A stretch of 64,000 bases of DNA from Diphasiastrum complanatum (Eukaryota > Streptophyta > Lycopodiopsida > Lycopodiales > Lycopodiaceae). Every line of letters begins with the position of its first letter. Position 1 is the stretch's first letter. The stretch spans positions 9,619,000 through 9,682,999 of the forward strand of contig CM055111.1 in the NCBI GenBank assembly GCA_029204225.1, in the 5' to 3' direction. Under the pieces are notes generated by a model. That model was given only the letters and a program-made list of their open reading frames with translations, ran no database searches and was not told the DNA's origin. Below, piece by piece: positions 11,344 to 22,859 of this stretch. The position numbers were made by a program, and so were the translations under genes.

Positions 11344-13085
11344 AAGGATGCATTAGATTTGTTATCAAATCTCTATGAGACTCAAGATGTAGCCACACGA
11401 TTACACCTTAGAAGGAAGTTCTTTACACTTAGAATGTCTGATTCTACAACCATCACTTCTCACATCAACAGCTTCAAATCTTTGTTAGATCAATCATCAG
11501 CTGTAGGATGTGCTATTCAAGATGATGATGCTGTTATGACCTCGCTTTCTTCTCTACCAAAGTCCTACGAGCACTTTGTTGTTATGATCTCCACTCAATC
11601 TGACCTGACTCTTCAAAAGGTCAATGGTCATCTTCTTCAAAAAGAATTGTGGAGAAAAACCAGAAATCTGTCAATCAAAGACAAGTTCCTGGCCCTATAC
11701 ACTTAGAAGAAAGACTATTCCAAGGGCATGAATCTAGTGAGCAACAACATAAGAAGCCTCATACTCAATTAGAGAGCAGTGGATCGCGAAAGAAGCTCTT
11801 TTGCAGATATTGTAAGAGGGCTAACCACGACATCAGGGAGTGTTGTATCTGCATCTACAACGAGGCTAAGAAGCAACAACAACAATAGCCAGACTCCTCC
11901 AATGCGACGAAATTGAAGGAGCAAGGTCCTGATGGAGACAAACCATCACACCTGTTAATGGCTTTCAACAAGTAGCTATCAAGACTACGACATCTGGTAC
12001 CTGGACAATAGCACTATCCAGCACTTAACTCCTCGAAGAGAATAGTTTACTGAATGTATAGCTTTAGCAACTACTTCTCATGAATATGTAAACGATCATG
12101 CGTTACTATAATTTAGTCGTTTTGGACATGCGAATACAAAATGTTTTTCCTTACATGGATTGTAATAGTTTAGTTGATGGATTGTATTTTCCTCTTTCAT
12201 CAAATAGGAAATCATTATTCTGTGAATCTTGCATTTATCTCAAACATTCCATCAAGACAAAACATGTATAATATCTTGTACATATATTTGTTGTCCAAAC
12301 TACCTGGTAGAACATATCTATGCTAACTTTCTAAGTTCTGGGCAAAAGCTACTGCCATAGCCTGTTATGAATATATCAGATCTAGCATTAGAGACGTCAA
12401 CAACAGAAACTCCTTATGAAGTATGACATCGACACAAGTCTAGTGTCAACCATTTTAAAATCCTTGGTTCTATACGGTCCTAAGCAGCTTAGGAAGAACC
12501 TGGGACCAAAGGTTAAATAAATGCGTTTTTCATTGGCTATCTTGATGAACATAAGGCTTATAAAGTTTATGATCCATCCACCATTGTAGCATTTGTTTCT
12601 AAGGACGTGATCTTCAAGGAACATACATTTTGTGATTTTCAGCAACCATCGATAAATGATGCTGTGTCATTTCATCCTATTTCTCGCAGCATTGAATCTT
12701 TCAATGATGATGCTTCTTCTATAGAACCTGCAGCTACAGCTATAGAAGTCGACTAGCCGACAACACATGTCAAAGGACCAGATCAAGCTAGCTCGAGCAA
12801 GTCTGGAGAAATTTAAGAAGAAACACCATCGCATTCGGGTCAACCAAATGTTTGCAGATCCTCACAGAGTCGAACAGTTCCTAAGAGGTATACACCTTAA
12901 TCTTTTTGGACTTCATTCGAAGATCCAAAGACCATAGTCGACTCTAAGGATGTTGTGAAGTGGCAAGAAGTTATTGAAAGCAAAGTACAACTCACTTTCG
13001 ACTTCCTGACATGAAACTCCATCGACATCGACATCGACATGGAAGTCAACGACATCGACATCAACATCTTCTCAAGAGCGAGCCA
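11344..13085 (+). pseudogene. Old Ty1/copia, 5' half (gag, protease, integrase C-terminus)
   Basis: Gag of the UBN2 type reads from 11344 (LYETQDVATRLHLRRKFFTL), shifts frame near 11650, then gives a zinc knuckle CRYCKRANHDIREC at about 11811-11852. The protease region follows at 11980-12050 with YLDNSTIQHLTPRRE in place of the usual DSGAS motif. Much of the integrase is deleted. At 12400-12640 the integrase C-terminus reappears (FIGYLDEHKAYKVYDPS, VSKDVIFKE), followed by the linker before reverse transcriptase up to 13085. Several stops and frameshifts show that this copy is dead. It continues at 19401 after a nested insertion. Confidence 0.8.
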
Positions 13086-13947
13086 TGATAAATTTTACAG
13101 TTTTTAGGACAATAATGATTGTACTTTACAATCATAGAGAGTTATTGGTTGCTTAATCAATGAATCTATCAAGTTCTACACATTAGATCTTGATCTAGAT
13201 TCACTACACTTGGATTTAAGCAAGAGCAATGGATCAACACATCATTTTTTAGTGAGAGCGGCTTCACACGTGTGGAGTACTGTCCACTGTACGGCCTGCA
13301 CCTGAAACAACAAGTACAATGATACTAGATAGCAATCATGCATAAAAATCACAAGACAAATGACTAGAAATCTCACAAAAGTGTAGAGTGCAAAAGTCTC
13401 ATCAATTTTCTTAGCAAAATGATGATCCTTTTATGGATCAAGTACATCCATGAGTCTGGTACAGTCCAGCAGGCCTTCACACGTGTGAAGAGTGCCACAT
13501 CACTCATATCTATCCATTTGATCCATCCTTGATCCTTATCCAATAGTTGACCTTCTAGAATATGACTAAAATCCAAAAAGCTAGTCTCCTAGAATATAGG
13601 AATATTCCCTACAAAATAGGATCTAAGGAAAATGGTCAACTCTTATCTTCTAGTACTCTATACACACATGTGAACATCCACTTGCCATGTGGGAGCATTT
13701 ACTCATGCACATGCAAGGAAAAGCTAATTTGTAGGTGACTAGTCAACTTGACTAAAAACTAGTCATTTCATGTTCACACTAACTAGAATGATACAAAATC
13801 AATTTGGATATATACAAACATGAAAAATACATCCTTTCACACATGGGAACATGCTCCACACGTGTGAAATCATATCATCAACATATTCTAATGTTTGATC
13901 AATATTTACATGAACCAATGTCAAGTGAGAAGTGACAATTTTCAACA
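13086..13947 (-). repeat. 3' LTR of the young copia
   Basis: 862 bases, plus-strand ends TGATAAATTTTACAG...TTTTCAACA. Contains three CACACGTGTG palindromes (about 13267, 13471, 13857) and the variants ACACATGTG and CACACATGGG. Identical to the other LTR except at 13282. Confidence 0.95.
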
Positions 13948-13962
13948 CTCCTCCTCACTTCT
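13948..13962 (-). other. Polypurine tract of the young copia
   Basis: On the minus strand AGAAGTGAGGAGGAG directly abuts the 3' LTR (TGTTGAAAATTG). This is the expected primer site for plus-strand DNA synthesis. Confidence 0.85.
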
Positions 13963-14015
13963 AACTTGGCAAATCTAGTGTACATCTATCTACAATTCCA
14001 AGAGCATATCTTAAC

Positions 14016-17000
14016 TTAAAAAAATGGATCTTTGGACAATGGTTTGGTTAAGATATCAGCTATGCATTCGGATGATGGTACATGATGTAGTTGCACTTCC
14101 TTGGATTGTACCTTCTCCCTCACAAAGTGGTGAGCTATCTCAATATGCTTTGTTCTAGCATGGAAGATAGGATTTGAAGCAATTTGTTGAGAAGCTTGAT
14201 TGTCACAAAATATGTAAGGGATCTCCTCGGCCTCTAGCACATGTAGTTCCATCAAGAGTCTTCTTAGCCATAAGAGCTCTTTGGTTGTTGAAGTCAATGC
14301 CTTGTACTCGGCTTCACAAGAAGATAGTGAGATTGTATCTTGCTTTTTGGAAAGCCAAGATATCACTCCTCCACAAAGAAATGTTGCAAATGCACTAATG
14401 GACTTCCTATCCATCTTGTCACCTGCAAAATCTGAATCCGAGTAGGCTCTCAAGTGCAAGTTAGATCCTTCATAAAGTATACCAAAAAATCTAGTACTAG
14501 AAACATATCTAAGTACTCTCTTGGCACTTTTCCAATGATGAATTAAAGGAGCTTGCATACTTTGACTCAACTTGCTTACACAAAAACTTAAGTCAGGTCT
14601 AGTGATGGTTAAATAGATTAGAGAGCCTATAAGCTTCCTAAAGAGAGTGATGTCCTCAAAGGATGCTTCATCACCTTCATTAGTTGCTTTCACAACATGC
14701 TCCATAGGGGTGTCAATCCCCTTACAATCTTTCATACCAAATCTTTCAAGAATGGAAGTAGCATACTTAGATTGACTTATGAAAGTACAATTGCTACTTC
14801 TAGACACTTCTATCCCAAGTATAAACTTTAGGAAGCCTAGATCTACCATCTTGAACTCACTAGATAAGTCAACTTTTACTTTGCCTATGCCATCATCATC
14901 ATTTCCTGTCATAATGATGTCATCAACATAAAGAACCAAAATGATGATCTTTCCTTCATTACATTTGAAATATAAAGAAGGTTCATAAGCACTTAGTACA
15001 AAGCCAAGGGAATAGAGAAAATCATGCAACCTAGAGTACCAAGCTCTAGGTGCTTGCTTCAAGCCATATAGGCTCTTCCTTAAGTAGCACACCTTTTGCT
15101 CCTCACCAATCTTGATGAAGCCCTCGGGTTGCATCATGTAGATTTCCTCTTCTAAGAAGCCATTCAAGAAGGCATTTGTCACATCCATTTGGTAGAGATC
15201 CCATTTGAACAAAGTAGCAATGCAAATGATTAATCTAATAGTTACAAGCTTAGCTACAGGTGCAAATGTTTCTTCATAATCCAATCCTTTTATTTGAAGA
15301 AATCCCTTAGCAACAAGCCTAGCTTTGTATTTACTAATAGATCCATCTTGATTGTACTTAATTCTATAAATCCACTTACATGCAAGTGGTTTCTTTCCTC
15401 TTGGAAGATTTACAAGATTCCAAGTATGATTTTCTTCTAATGCATCATACTCTACTTGCATTGCATCTCTCCAAACTTTAGATTTACATGCTTCTTCAAA
15501 AGATGATGGTTCTTCAATCAATGTAGCTAAAAAAGAGTAAGAGGTAGAAGATGTAGAGCCTTCCTTTTGCTTTCCCTTGTCCACATAGGTAAGCCTTGAG
15601 GGCTCGGCCTTGCTCCTTGATGATCTTCTTGGCCCCTTTTGACTTGGATCCAAATCTCCATCCTCGGGTTTGTCATGATCCTCCTCGGGTTTGTCAAGAT
15701 CCTCCTCGGATTTGTCAAGATCTTCAATGCACAATGGGTTAGATCCATTTGACAAGCTCTTAGCAAATTGTGACTCATCAAAAAGTACATCCTTGCTTAC
15801 CTTTACTTTCTTGGATGTAGGATCATATATCCTATATCCCTTGCTATTTTCTCCATAGCCAACAAAGATTCCTTTGAAGGAGGTAGCATCTTCTTTCCTT
15901 CTAGTCTCCAAAGGAATGTGTACATAACAAGTACATCCAAAGATCTTAAAATATTTTACATTGGGTTTCTTATCAAACAAGGCTTGATAAGGTGAGATCC
16001 CATCTATAGCACTACTAGGAAGTCTATTACACAAATAATTAGCACATGTTATGGCTTCTCCCCAAAATGAGATGGGAAGTGATGCATCAAGCCTCAAGGA
16101 CTTTGCACACTCACATAGACTCCTATTTTTCCTCTCGGCCACCCCATTTTGTTGAGGGGTGTAGGAACAAGTGTATTGTAACTTAATACCATTGATCTCA
16201 CAAAAGTCTTTCATTTTATTGGAGGTGTACTCTCCTCCATTATCACATCTTAGTGCTTTGATAGAAGTACTAAGTTGTTTCTCTACTAGAGACTTGAACT
16301 TAATGAAAGCTTCATAAACAAGATTTTTCTTTGATAGTAACTCAATCCATGTGAATCTAGTACAATCATCTATAAAAGTTACATACATCAAGGCACCTCC
16401 ATTACTTGCATGTGAAAAACTATGTACATCAGAATGTATGAGATCCAAGGGAGAGAGAGATCTTGATGAAGATTTCTTGTAAGAAGATTTGTGTGACTTT
16501 GCAAGGCCACATGCCTCACACATTTTTCCACACTTCTTGAAAGCTCTTGGTAGGCCGAGAGCTAGTTCCTTGCTTGCCATTGACTCCATAGATTGAAGAT
16601 TAGGATGGCCTAATCTCTTATGCCAAAGCTCCACTTGAGTTAGCTCCTCCCTAGCCAAGTTCACACTTTCACTTGCAACATTAGCATCCAACTTGAAAAG
16701 TCTCCCTTGCTTAATGCCACTAGCTATGCACTTATCATTTTTCAAGATGGAACAAACTCCATTCTTGAAATGTACATCTAGTCCATTGTCCATTAATTGT
16801 CCTACACTAAGCAAGTTTCTTGAAATGGTAGGAACATACAAAACATTATCTAGATCTATCCTTTTAGATGTACCTAAACAAAGAGGTATAGATCCTATGC
16901 CATCTATCTTGCATGCTTGATCACTAGCAGTGTATATTGACTTCTTAGAGTCATTACAAGATAGAAGAGTAGAAAAATAATGCTTGTTAAAGGACATGTG

Positions 17001-17942
17001 GGAACTAGCCCCACTATCTATCCACCATGTGTCTTGACTTGAAGTTGGTGTAGATGCAACCATTAAGGATGTGTTGAATCCATCCTCATATTCTTCCTCT
17101 TGAGCAATGTTCCCTTGATCTCCTTTGGCTTGTTGATTCTTCTTCAAGTAGCATTCTGAGGCAAAGTGTCCTTTCTTTCCACAAAAGAAACACTTTAGTT
17201 TTGCCTTGTTCTTCACTTTGCCTTTGGAGGTAGATCCTCCATTCTTCATCTCGGCCTCCTTGCCTTGATTTTTCTTGAATGGATTTTGCTTTTTCTTGCC
17301 TTTAGATGTAAAGTTAGCTTTCTCCTCTCCTCCATTAAGTGACATGCTATCCATTCTTGTCTTGAGGTGTAGAAGCCTACTCTCCTCGGCCACAAGAACA
17401 TTGTGCAACTTTTCAATGGATGGAAGAGAGTCTTGAATGGCAAATGATTGGACTAAGTTGGTAAACTCATCACTTAGACCATTCAAAATGATTTGTACTA
17501 GTTCTTGATCTTGGATCTTCTCTCCTATTGCACTTAACTCCTTGTTAAGAGATTTGATCCTAAGAACATACTCTTGTCCACTCTCTCCACTTCCTTTCAT
17601 GCTTTGGAAAACTTGATTTCTTAGCATGAGGATTCTTGAAGTATTGTTGGATTCATAAATGCTCTTTAATGAATCCCAAGCCTCTTTGGATGAGGTACAA
17701 GAAGACACCTCTTTCAAGAGGTCATTGCATACATTTAACTTTATGCAATGTAGAGCTAATCTTGCTCTCTTCTTGTATTTGGCTTGTTCTTGGGGAGTTT
17801 GAGGCTCTTCCTCTACTCCTTGAACTATGTCATATAGATCATGGATCACTAGGAGTGATTCCATTCTCACTTTCCAAATGGAATAATTTGTGGAAGTGAG
17901 TCTCTCACTTGGTTCCATCAAATATCCACCCATGGATGACAT
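14016..17942 (-). CDS. Copia gag-pol polyprotein, intact, 1308 aa
   Basis: A single uninterrupted frame encodes all copia domains in the usual order. Gag (about 1-250) ends with zinc knuckle CFFCGKKGHFASEC at 251-264. The protease has DSGASSHM with its Asp at 309. The integrase zinc region is LWHKRLGH at 439-446 with paired cysteines at 471-478; the core has the D-D-E triad at about D505, D567 (RCDNGGEY) and E603 (NGVAERKNR). Reverse transcriptase covers about 840-1080 with YVDD at 1005-1008. RNase H has YSDSDFAG (about D1169), SSCEAEY (E1210) and CDN (D1247), followed by ADILTKPLS near the C-terminus. An acidic D-K-E repeat lies at 741-765 between integrase and RT. All catalytic residues I can check are present. 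It makes virus-like particles and copies the element through RNA. Confidence 0.96.
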   Translation of the reverse strand: MSSMGGYLMEPSERLTSTNYSIWKVRMESLLVIHDLYDIVQGVEEEPQTPQEQAKYKKRARLALHCIKLNVCNDLLKEVSSCTSSKEAWDSLKSIYESNNTSRILMLRNQVFQSMKGSGESGQEYVLRIKSLNKELSAIGEKIQDQELVQIILNGLSDEFTNLVQSFAIQDSLPSIEKLHNVLVAEESRLLHLKTRMDSMSLNGGEEKANFTSKGKKKQNPFKKNQGKEAEMKNGGSTSKGKVKNKAKLKCFFCGKKGHFASECYLKKNQQAKGDQGNIAQEEEYEDGFNTSLMVASTPTSSQDTWWIDSGASSHMSFNKHYFSTLLSCNDSKKSIYTASDQACKIDGIGSIPLCLGTSKRIDLDNVLYVPTISRNLLSVGQLMDNGLDVHFKNGVCSILKNDKCIASGIKQGRLFKLDANVASESVNLAREELTQVELWHKRLGHPNLQSMESMASKELALGLPRAFKKCGKMCEACGLAKSHKSSYKKSSSRSLSPLDLIHSDVHSFSHASNGGALMYVTFIDDCTRFTWIELLSKKNLVYEAFIKFKSLVEKQLSTSIKALRCDNGGEYTSNKMKDFCEINGIKLQYTCSYTPQQNGVAERKNRSLCECAKSLRLDASLPISFWGEAITCANYLCNRLPSSAIDGISPYQALFDKKPNVKYFKIFGCTCYVHIPLETRRKEDATSFKGIFVGYGENSKGYRIYDPTSKKVKVSKDVLFDESQFAKSLSNGSNPLCIEDLDKSEEDLDKPEEDHDKPEDGDLDPSQKGPRRSSRSKAEPSRLTYVDKGKQKEGSTSSTSYSFLATLIEEPSSFEEACKSKVWRDAMQVEYDALEENHTWNLVNLPRGKKPLACKWIYRIKYNQDGSISKYKARLVAKGFLQIKGLDYEETFAPVAKLVTIRLIICIATLFKWDLYQMDVTNAFLNGFLEEEIYMMQPEGFIKIGEEQKVCYLRKSLYGLKQAPRAWYSRLHDFLYSLGFVLSAYEPSLYFKCNEGKIIILVLYVDDIIMTGNDDDGIGKVKVDLSSEFKMVDLGFLKFILGIEVSRSSNCTFISQSKYATSILERFGMKDCKGIDTPMEHVVKATNEGDEASFEDITLFRKLIGSLIYLTITRPDLSFCVSKLSQSMQAPLIHHWKSAKRVLRYVSSTRFFGILYEGSNLHLRAYSDSDFAGDKMDRKSISAFATFLCGGVISWLSKKQDTISLSSCEAEYKALTSTTKELLWLRRLLMELHVLEAEEIPYIFCDNQASQQIASNPIFHARTKHIEIAHHFVREKVQSKEVQLHHVPSSECIADILTKPLSKDPFF

Positions 17943-18525
17943 TTTAGAATGAATGCTCTTTTAAAAATCACAAAGATTTTTGAATTTTAAAAGATCTATG
18001 AAGTGGCCTAAAGCTTACTAGAATGCCTATAGGCTTGTCTCTATCAAACTAACACACAAGCTTGAATGATACTCAAAGATCTTACCAAAAATTTCTAGCT
18101 TTCACTCTCACAAAAAAAATTGCTTTACACTTTTCTTAGAGATTTCACTTCAACTAAGGATCTGAACAAATCAGCCTCTTAGATCTGATCTTAGACTCTA
18201 AAAAGAAATGCTTCAATGATCCAAAACACTATTTGGTCATAGGCATTAGTTAGAATGAATCTAGATCAATACTATGCTTCAAAAAGCACCAAAAATGAAC
18301 TAGTATTGTGATTTTGGGACCAAAAAACACAAAGTAACTTGAATTGAAAGTTGCTGTACGGTTTCACACGTGTGAAAAGTACGTACACAGCCTCCAAGTC
18401 GTTTTGATCCAAATGATTACAAGCTATCACTCTAGAAGAACTCGCCCTCACTAGTATTGGCCAAAAAAACAAATTTTGCCAATGATCTTTACAAGATTTA
18501 TGATTCAATGATCACTCTCTTACTT

Positions 18526-18538
18526 AGCTCTGATACCA
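18526..18538 (-). other. Primer-binding site of the young copia
   Basis: The minus strand reads TGGTATCAGAGCT immediately after the 5' LTR, matching initiator Met-tRNA. Confidence 0.9.
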
Positions 18539-19400
18539 TGATAAATTTTACAGTTTTTAGGACAATAATGATTGTACTTTACAATCATAGAGAGTTATTG
18601 GTTGCTTAATCAATGAATCTATCAAGTTCTACACATTAGATCTTGATCTAGATTCACTACACTTGGATTTAAGCAAGAGCAATGGATCAACACATCATTT
18701 TTTAGTGAGAGCGGCTTCACACGTGTGGAGTACTTTCCACTGTACGGCCTGCACCTGAAACAACAAGTACAATGATACTAGATAGCAATCATGCATAAAA
18801 ATCACAAGACAAATGACTAGAAATCTCACAAAAGTGTAGAGTGCAAAAGTCTCATCAATTTTCTTAGCAAAATGATGATCCTTTTATGGATCAAGTACAT
18901 CCATGAGTCTGGTACAGTCCAGCAGGCCTTCACACGTGTGAAGAGTGCCACATCACTCATATCTATCCATTTGATCCATCCTTGATCCTTATCCAATAGT
19001 TGACCTTCTAGAATATGACTAAAATCCAAAAAGCTAGTCTCCTAGAATATAGGAATATTCCCTACAAAATAGGATCTAAGGAAAATGGTCAACTCTTATC
19101 TTCTAGTACTCTATACACACATGTGAACATCCACTTGCCATGTGGGAGCATTTACTCATGCACATGCAAGGAAAAGCTAATTTGTAGGTGACTAGTCAAC
19201 TTGACTAAAAACTAGTCATTTCATGTTCACACTAACTAGAATGATACAAAATCAATTTGGATATATACAAACATGAAAAATACATCCTTTCACACATGGG
19301 AACATGCTCCACACGTGTGAAATCATATCATCAACATATTCTAATGTTTGATCAATATTTACATGAACCAATGTCAAGTGAGAAGTGACAATTTTCAACA
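18539..19400 (-). repeat. 5' LTR of the young copia
   Basis: 862 bases, one difference from the 3' LTR. This copy would drive transcription on the minus strand. The leader between it and gag contains a further TTTCACACGTGTGAAA at 18361-18376. Confidence 0.95.
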
Positions 19401-20140
19401 AGCCAATCGACTCGACTTTTCCGAAGCCTTCGACAATCGTCGACTGTCACCATTCAAAATGAAGCTCTTCCTCTGCCTTGTCCAAATATATTGACTTGAA
19501 GTAGAAGCAAGATCGAGTTTATCAAAGTCCACGTCATCGACTTCCCACTCACAAGAGAGTTATCAACAACAAGTCGATCTTCAAGAAGAAGATCAACTCT
19601 GATGGTGCCATTGCAAAATGGAAAGCACGACTTATCTTATTCAAATGGTTTTGCAAACAATTCAGCTGACTATAATGTTTCTTCCAAGCATATAGGTGTC
19701 AATTCAATTCATATAGCTCTCTATGTAGATGATGCATTTAGTTTGTCTAACGACACTTTTCTACTGCACACTACTAAGAGTGATTTGTCAAAGGAATTTG
19801 ACATGACTGATTTAGGCACTGTTCATTCTCTTGTTAGGAATTCAGATTACTAGAAATAGATTCAAAAGAAGATCTATTCTAGCCAGCAGAAATATCTAGA
19901 AAATGTTCTAGAAAAATTTCATATTTTTGATTGCAAACTGATTAATACACCAATGGATCCAAGCAGAGTATTGACTAAACCTTCTTGTGCTGAGACTGAA
20001 AGTGAAGTACTCAATTTAGAGAAGTACCCTTTTCATTCACTAATTGGATCTTTGATGTATGCCATGCTATGCACCAGACGAGATTTAACATAGACTATTA
20101 GCACGTTCAGTTAATACATATCTATTCCTAGAGCTCTAAT
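19401..20140 (+). pseudogene. Old Ty1/copia, 3' half (RT and start of RNase H)
   Basis: Continues the element interrupted at 13085. Around 19570-19640 reads SDGAIAKWKARL, part of the RT fingers. At 19705-19830 is IALYVDDAF, the catalytic YVDD, then SKEFDMTDLGT. At 19885-20095 is QKYLENVLEKFHIFDCKLINTPMD (in part) and SLIGSLMYAMLCTRRDL, the segment leading into RNase H. Stops at 19851 and elsewhere, with several frameshifts. RNase H and the 3' LTR are not seen. Confidence 0.75.
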
Positions 20141-22859
20141 TTTCATAAAGTGGGTTTGATACTTTTACGTGTTTGTTGGGACCTCCTACATTCCTTTGAT
20201 CTTATCCTTTTTTATTTATAATCAGGGGCATCCCTACCACAACGCTCATGTAATGTGGTCTATTGACTAGGAATAACCCAACTTGATTTTATTTTGGAAC
20301 GATTTGGGTGTGTTGTTCAATAATGGTTAGGCATGAGAAAATCAATGCCTATTATCTCTAAAGGTTCATATGAATGCCAAATCGTACTTGTCACAAATTG
20401 TTTGCTATAAAGTTGACTTTTCATGCATTCAATTGATCTAATAAACTTGTAAGAGTTTACTAGCTATCATGTAGTTGGATAGGAATTTGGTTAACCATTT
20501 TCATCTTTGTGTATTGTGATATTTTTTTAGAAATAACAAATTACATCAAGTATTTCTTTTTATGAGTGCATGTATTACCTGGTTGCATTATTATTTGAAG
20601 TATATACAATTGCAAATATTTGTTGTCAGGAAAATGGAAAAAGTTGCGTTTGTACATGTGATTTATTCATACTTTTATCTGACATTTACCTATAACATTA
20701 GATAGTTGCAAGCATGGTTATCTTATAAGTGTAAGTAGCTTAACACGAGTAAACAATCCAATATCCTCATCAACACCTATTTATACCTTGCAAGGGACAT
20801 ACATCTCCAAAGGATACTTTAAGTACATCATCACCCCCAAAAATGGTTAATGTAGAGAGACACCAGTGTCACCTAGGTAGTAGTCATCTAAGTTGATGTC
20901 CAAATTTCCTTCATGTCACTTTAAAATGACTCACCCTCAAAAAAATCAATGCATTGCCTATGTTTATCATATTCAATGAAACATGGCAACTCATCTAATC
21001 AACAACAATATATATATATATATATATACTTGTCAATCATGTACCATGTCTTTTTTTATGATATTTTGTAAATGTGCCTACGTGTCAAAGTAAAACTTAA
21101 AGATCCAACTTCCACCAAGTTTCACAAAACCTTGTACTTACAAAGAAATGTTGTTAGAGAAAATAATCTCTAGCATTTGCTCTTGACTTTAACATAGATA
21201 AGTTCTCAACTCTTTGAATCTTGTATGTCCATGTGTGGCTTAGAGGAATGAAACTTCTAGCTTACGGAGAGATAAAGGGATGTCAACTGACCTGTCGCTT
21301 TAATTTTTTTTTTTAATCCCTTCGGCTTGGTATTCACCCACACATGAACAAGGAGTTGAACTTGGGTGGGCAAAACCAAACCAAGCATGCTACACCACCA
21401 CACCACCTAACATCCAATCAAATTGGCCACTTATTGAAGGACATGTAAGTTATCATTTGAGCTAGTTATGTTGACCTTTTAGATACATACAATCCACTAA
21501 ATTTTGATAATTACTAATAGCCAACATAGAGTATGACCTACTAATAGCCAGCATAGGGTATGAGCTTAATCAATCAATTATCAACTACCCAAGACCATCA
21601 AAATAGGGTATGACCTACAACTATAGTATCAAATTATTTCATGATTCATGATCACACAATATTGCTTATAATCCCCAACATAAGACTTTGACAACTATTC
21701 AAGGAGCTATAGGCCAATTAGAATTTCATCCGAAGATTTTGGTTTTTGCTCAAATTAATACTAAGATCTTAATTTTGTACATTTATCCAATTGAAATATA
21801 TTATGAAAAACTCTAAGATCTTAAGTGTCTATATAGTCATCCAATTGAGATTCATGATGAGAAGTTGTATGTGGAGTTCACTTACCATCTAGCTTGCAAA
21901 TAATTTCAAATTATATCTTTTTCTTTGTACATTTTGCCAAAATGGATAAAGAATGCCACTGAATGTTAGATAGGTAAAAGGGAGATTTGTAAATTAGACA
22001 TGGAAGATCCAAAAAAGTTTTGGCTATCACAAGATGTTTGAGCATATGGTGATTTGTCAATGTTTTGCAAGATAAGCTCAAAGTCATGCTTATCAACTTT
22101 CAAGTTTTGATGGTTCCTAACGTACAGGTACATGAACACAACTTTGAATGTAGTTAGGTTAAGACAATTGAAACTTGCTTGTCATTTGTATAATTTGCTC
22201 TTTATAGCTATGAATGATAAGAAGTAATGTTTTCAGTTTGGAGATAAGGAGTGGATGATAGTAACCTTTTCGGTTTCGTATTGAAAGTATGTCTCTTGGC
22301 AGCTTTTCAGCTATTGTTTAAGGTAGTTATGATTGTCGTGATCATGGTTGCATCTTAACTTGTGTCTATGTTGTCTTATCACACTACATGCTAAAGCGGG
22401 GGCTTGGAACAATTAGGTATGTTTTCTAAACTAGGACAGTGGGCTGATAATCCTCCGTCCTTTGAACGGGGGATTGGGCTCAATAACAATCCCAAGTCCT
22501 CCGGTTGGCACAACTTTCTGTGTGTAGTGGGCAAGGGCTGACAACTCTCCACTACTTACAGGTGCCAACGAAGCAAACCAAAACAACATGTGTTGTCTCG
22601 AAAGCGAGAGTGTTGCGTTTTCTTCTTCTCTCTCTTCTTATTCGTGAACGATTTTCTGTCTTGAACTTTTGTGCAGAAGCTTTTACGGAATCCCAGACAC
22701 GCGACCACACATCACAGAACACATTCTATTCTATCAATCAAGACACACAACACAAGACAAGGAGATACACGAAAAAAGGAGCGACTGTTTTATCAATTTA
22801 GTTTATGGGGCTCTGCATTCTGATTTGATGTCTGTCCTCAATCTCTCTCTTGAATAGGC
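20141..22859. other. Spacer with (TA)n and a SINE-like insertion
   Basis: No gene recognised. A short (TA)n tract lies at about 21008-21028. The stretch 22385-22860 is more G+C-rich with pyrimidine runs and may be LTR debris, but no partner copy was found. Confidence 0.45.
21303..21410 (-). mobile_element. tRNA-derived SINE-like element
   Basis: On the minus strand a TAGCATGCTTGG segment (A-box-like, 21381-21392) is followed about 20 bases later by AAGTTCAACTCC (B-box-like, 21353-21364), and the unit ends in an A-run (21303-21315). This is the layout of a Pol III-transcribed SINE. No clear target duplication was found. Confidence 0.4.

Larger units (their letters stand above)
13086..19400 (-). 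mobile_element. Complete, young Ty1/copia retrotransposon nested in an older copia
   Basis: 6315 bases. Two LTRs of identical length (862 bases) differ by one visible base (G at 13282, T at 18735). The flanking five bases AGCCA at 13081-13085 and 19401-19405 are a perfect target-site duplication. On the minus strand the order is 5' LTR, primer-binding site (18538-18526), gag-pol, polypurine tract (13962-13948), 3' LTR. All structural parts needed for transposition are present and the single ORF is open. Near-identity of the LTRs means very recent insertion; the element may still be active. Confidence 0.95.
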
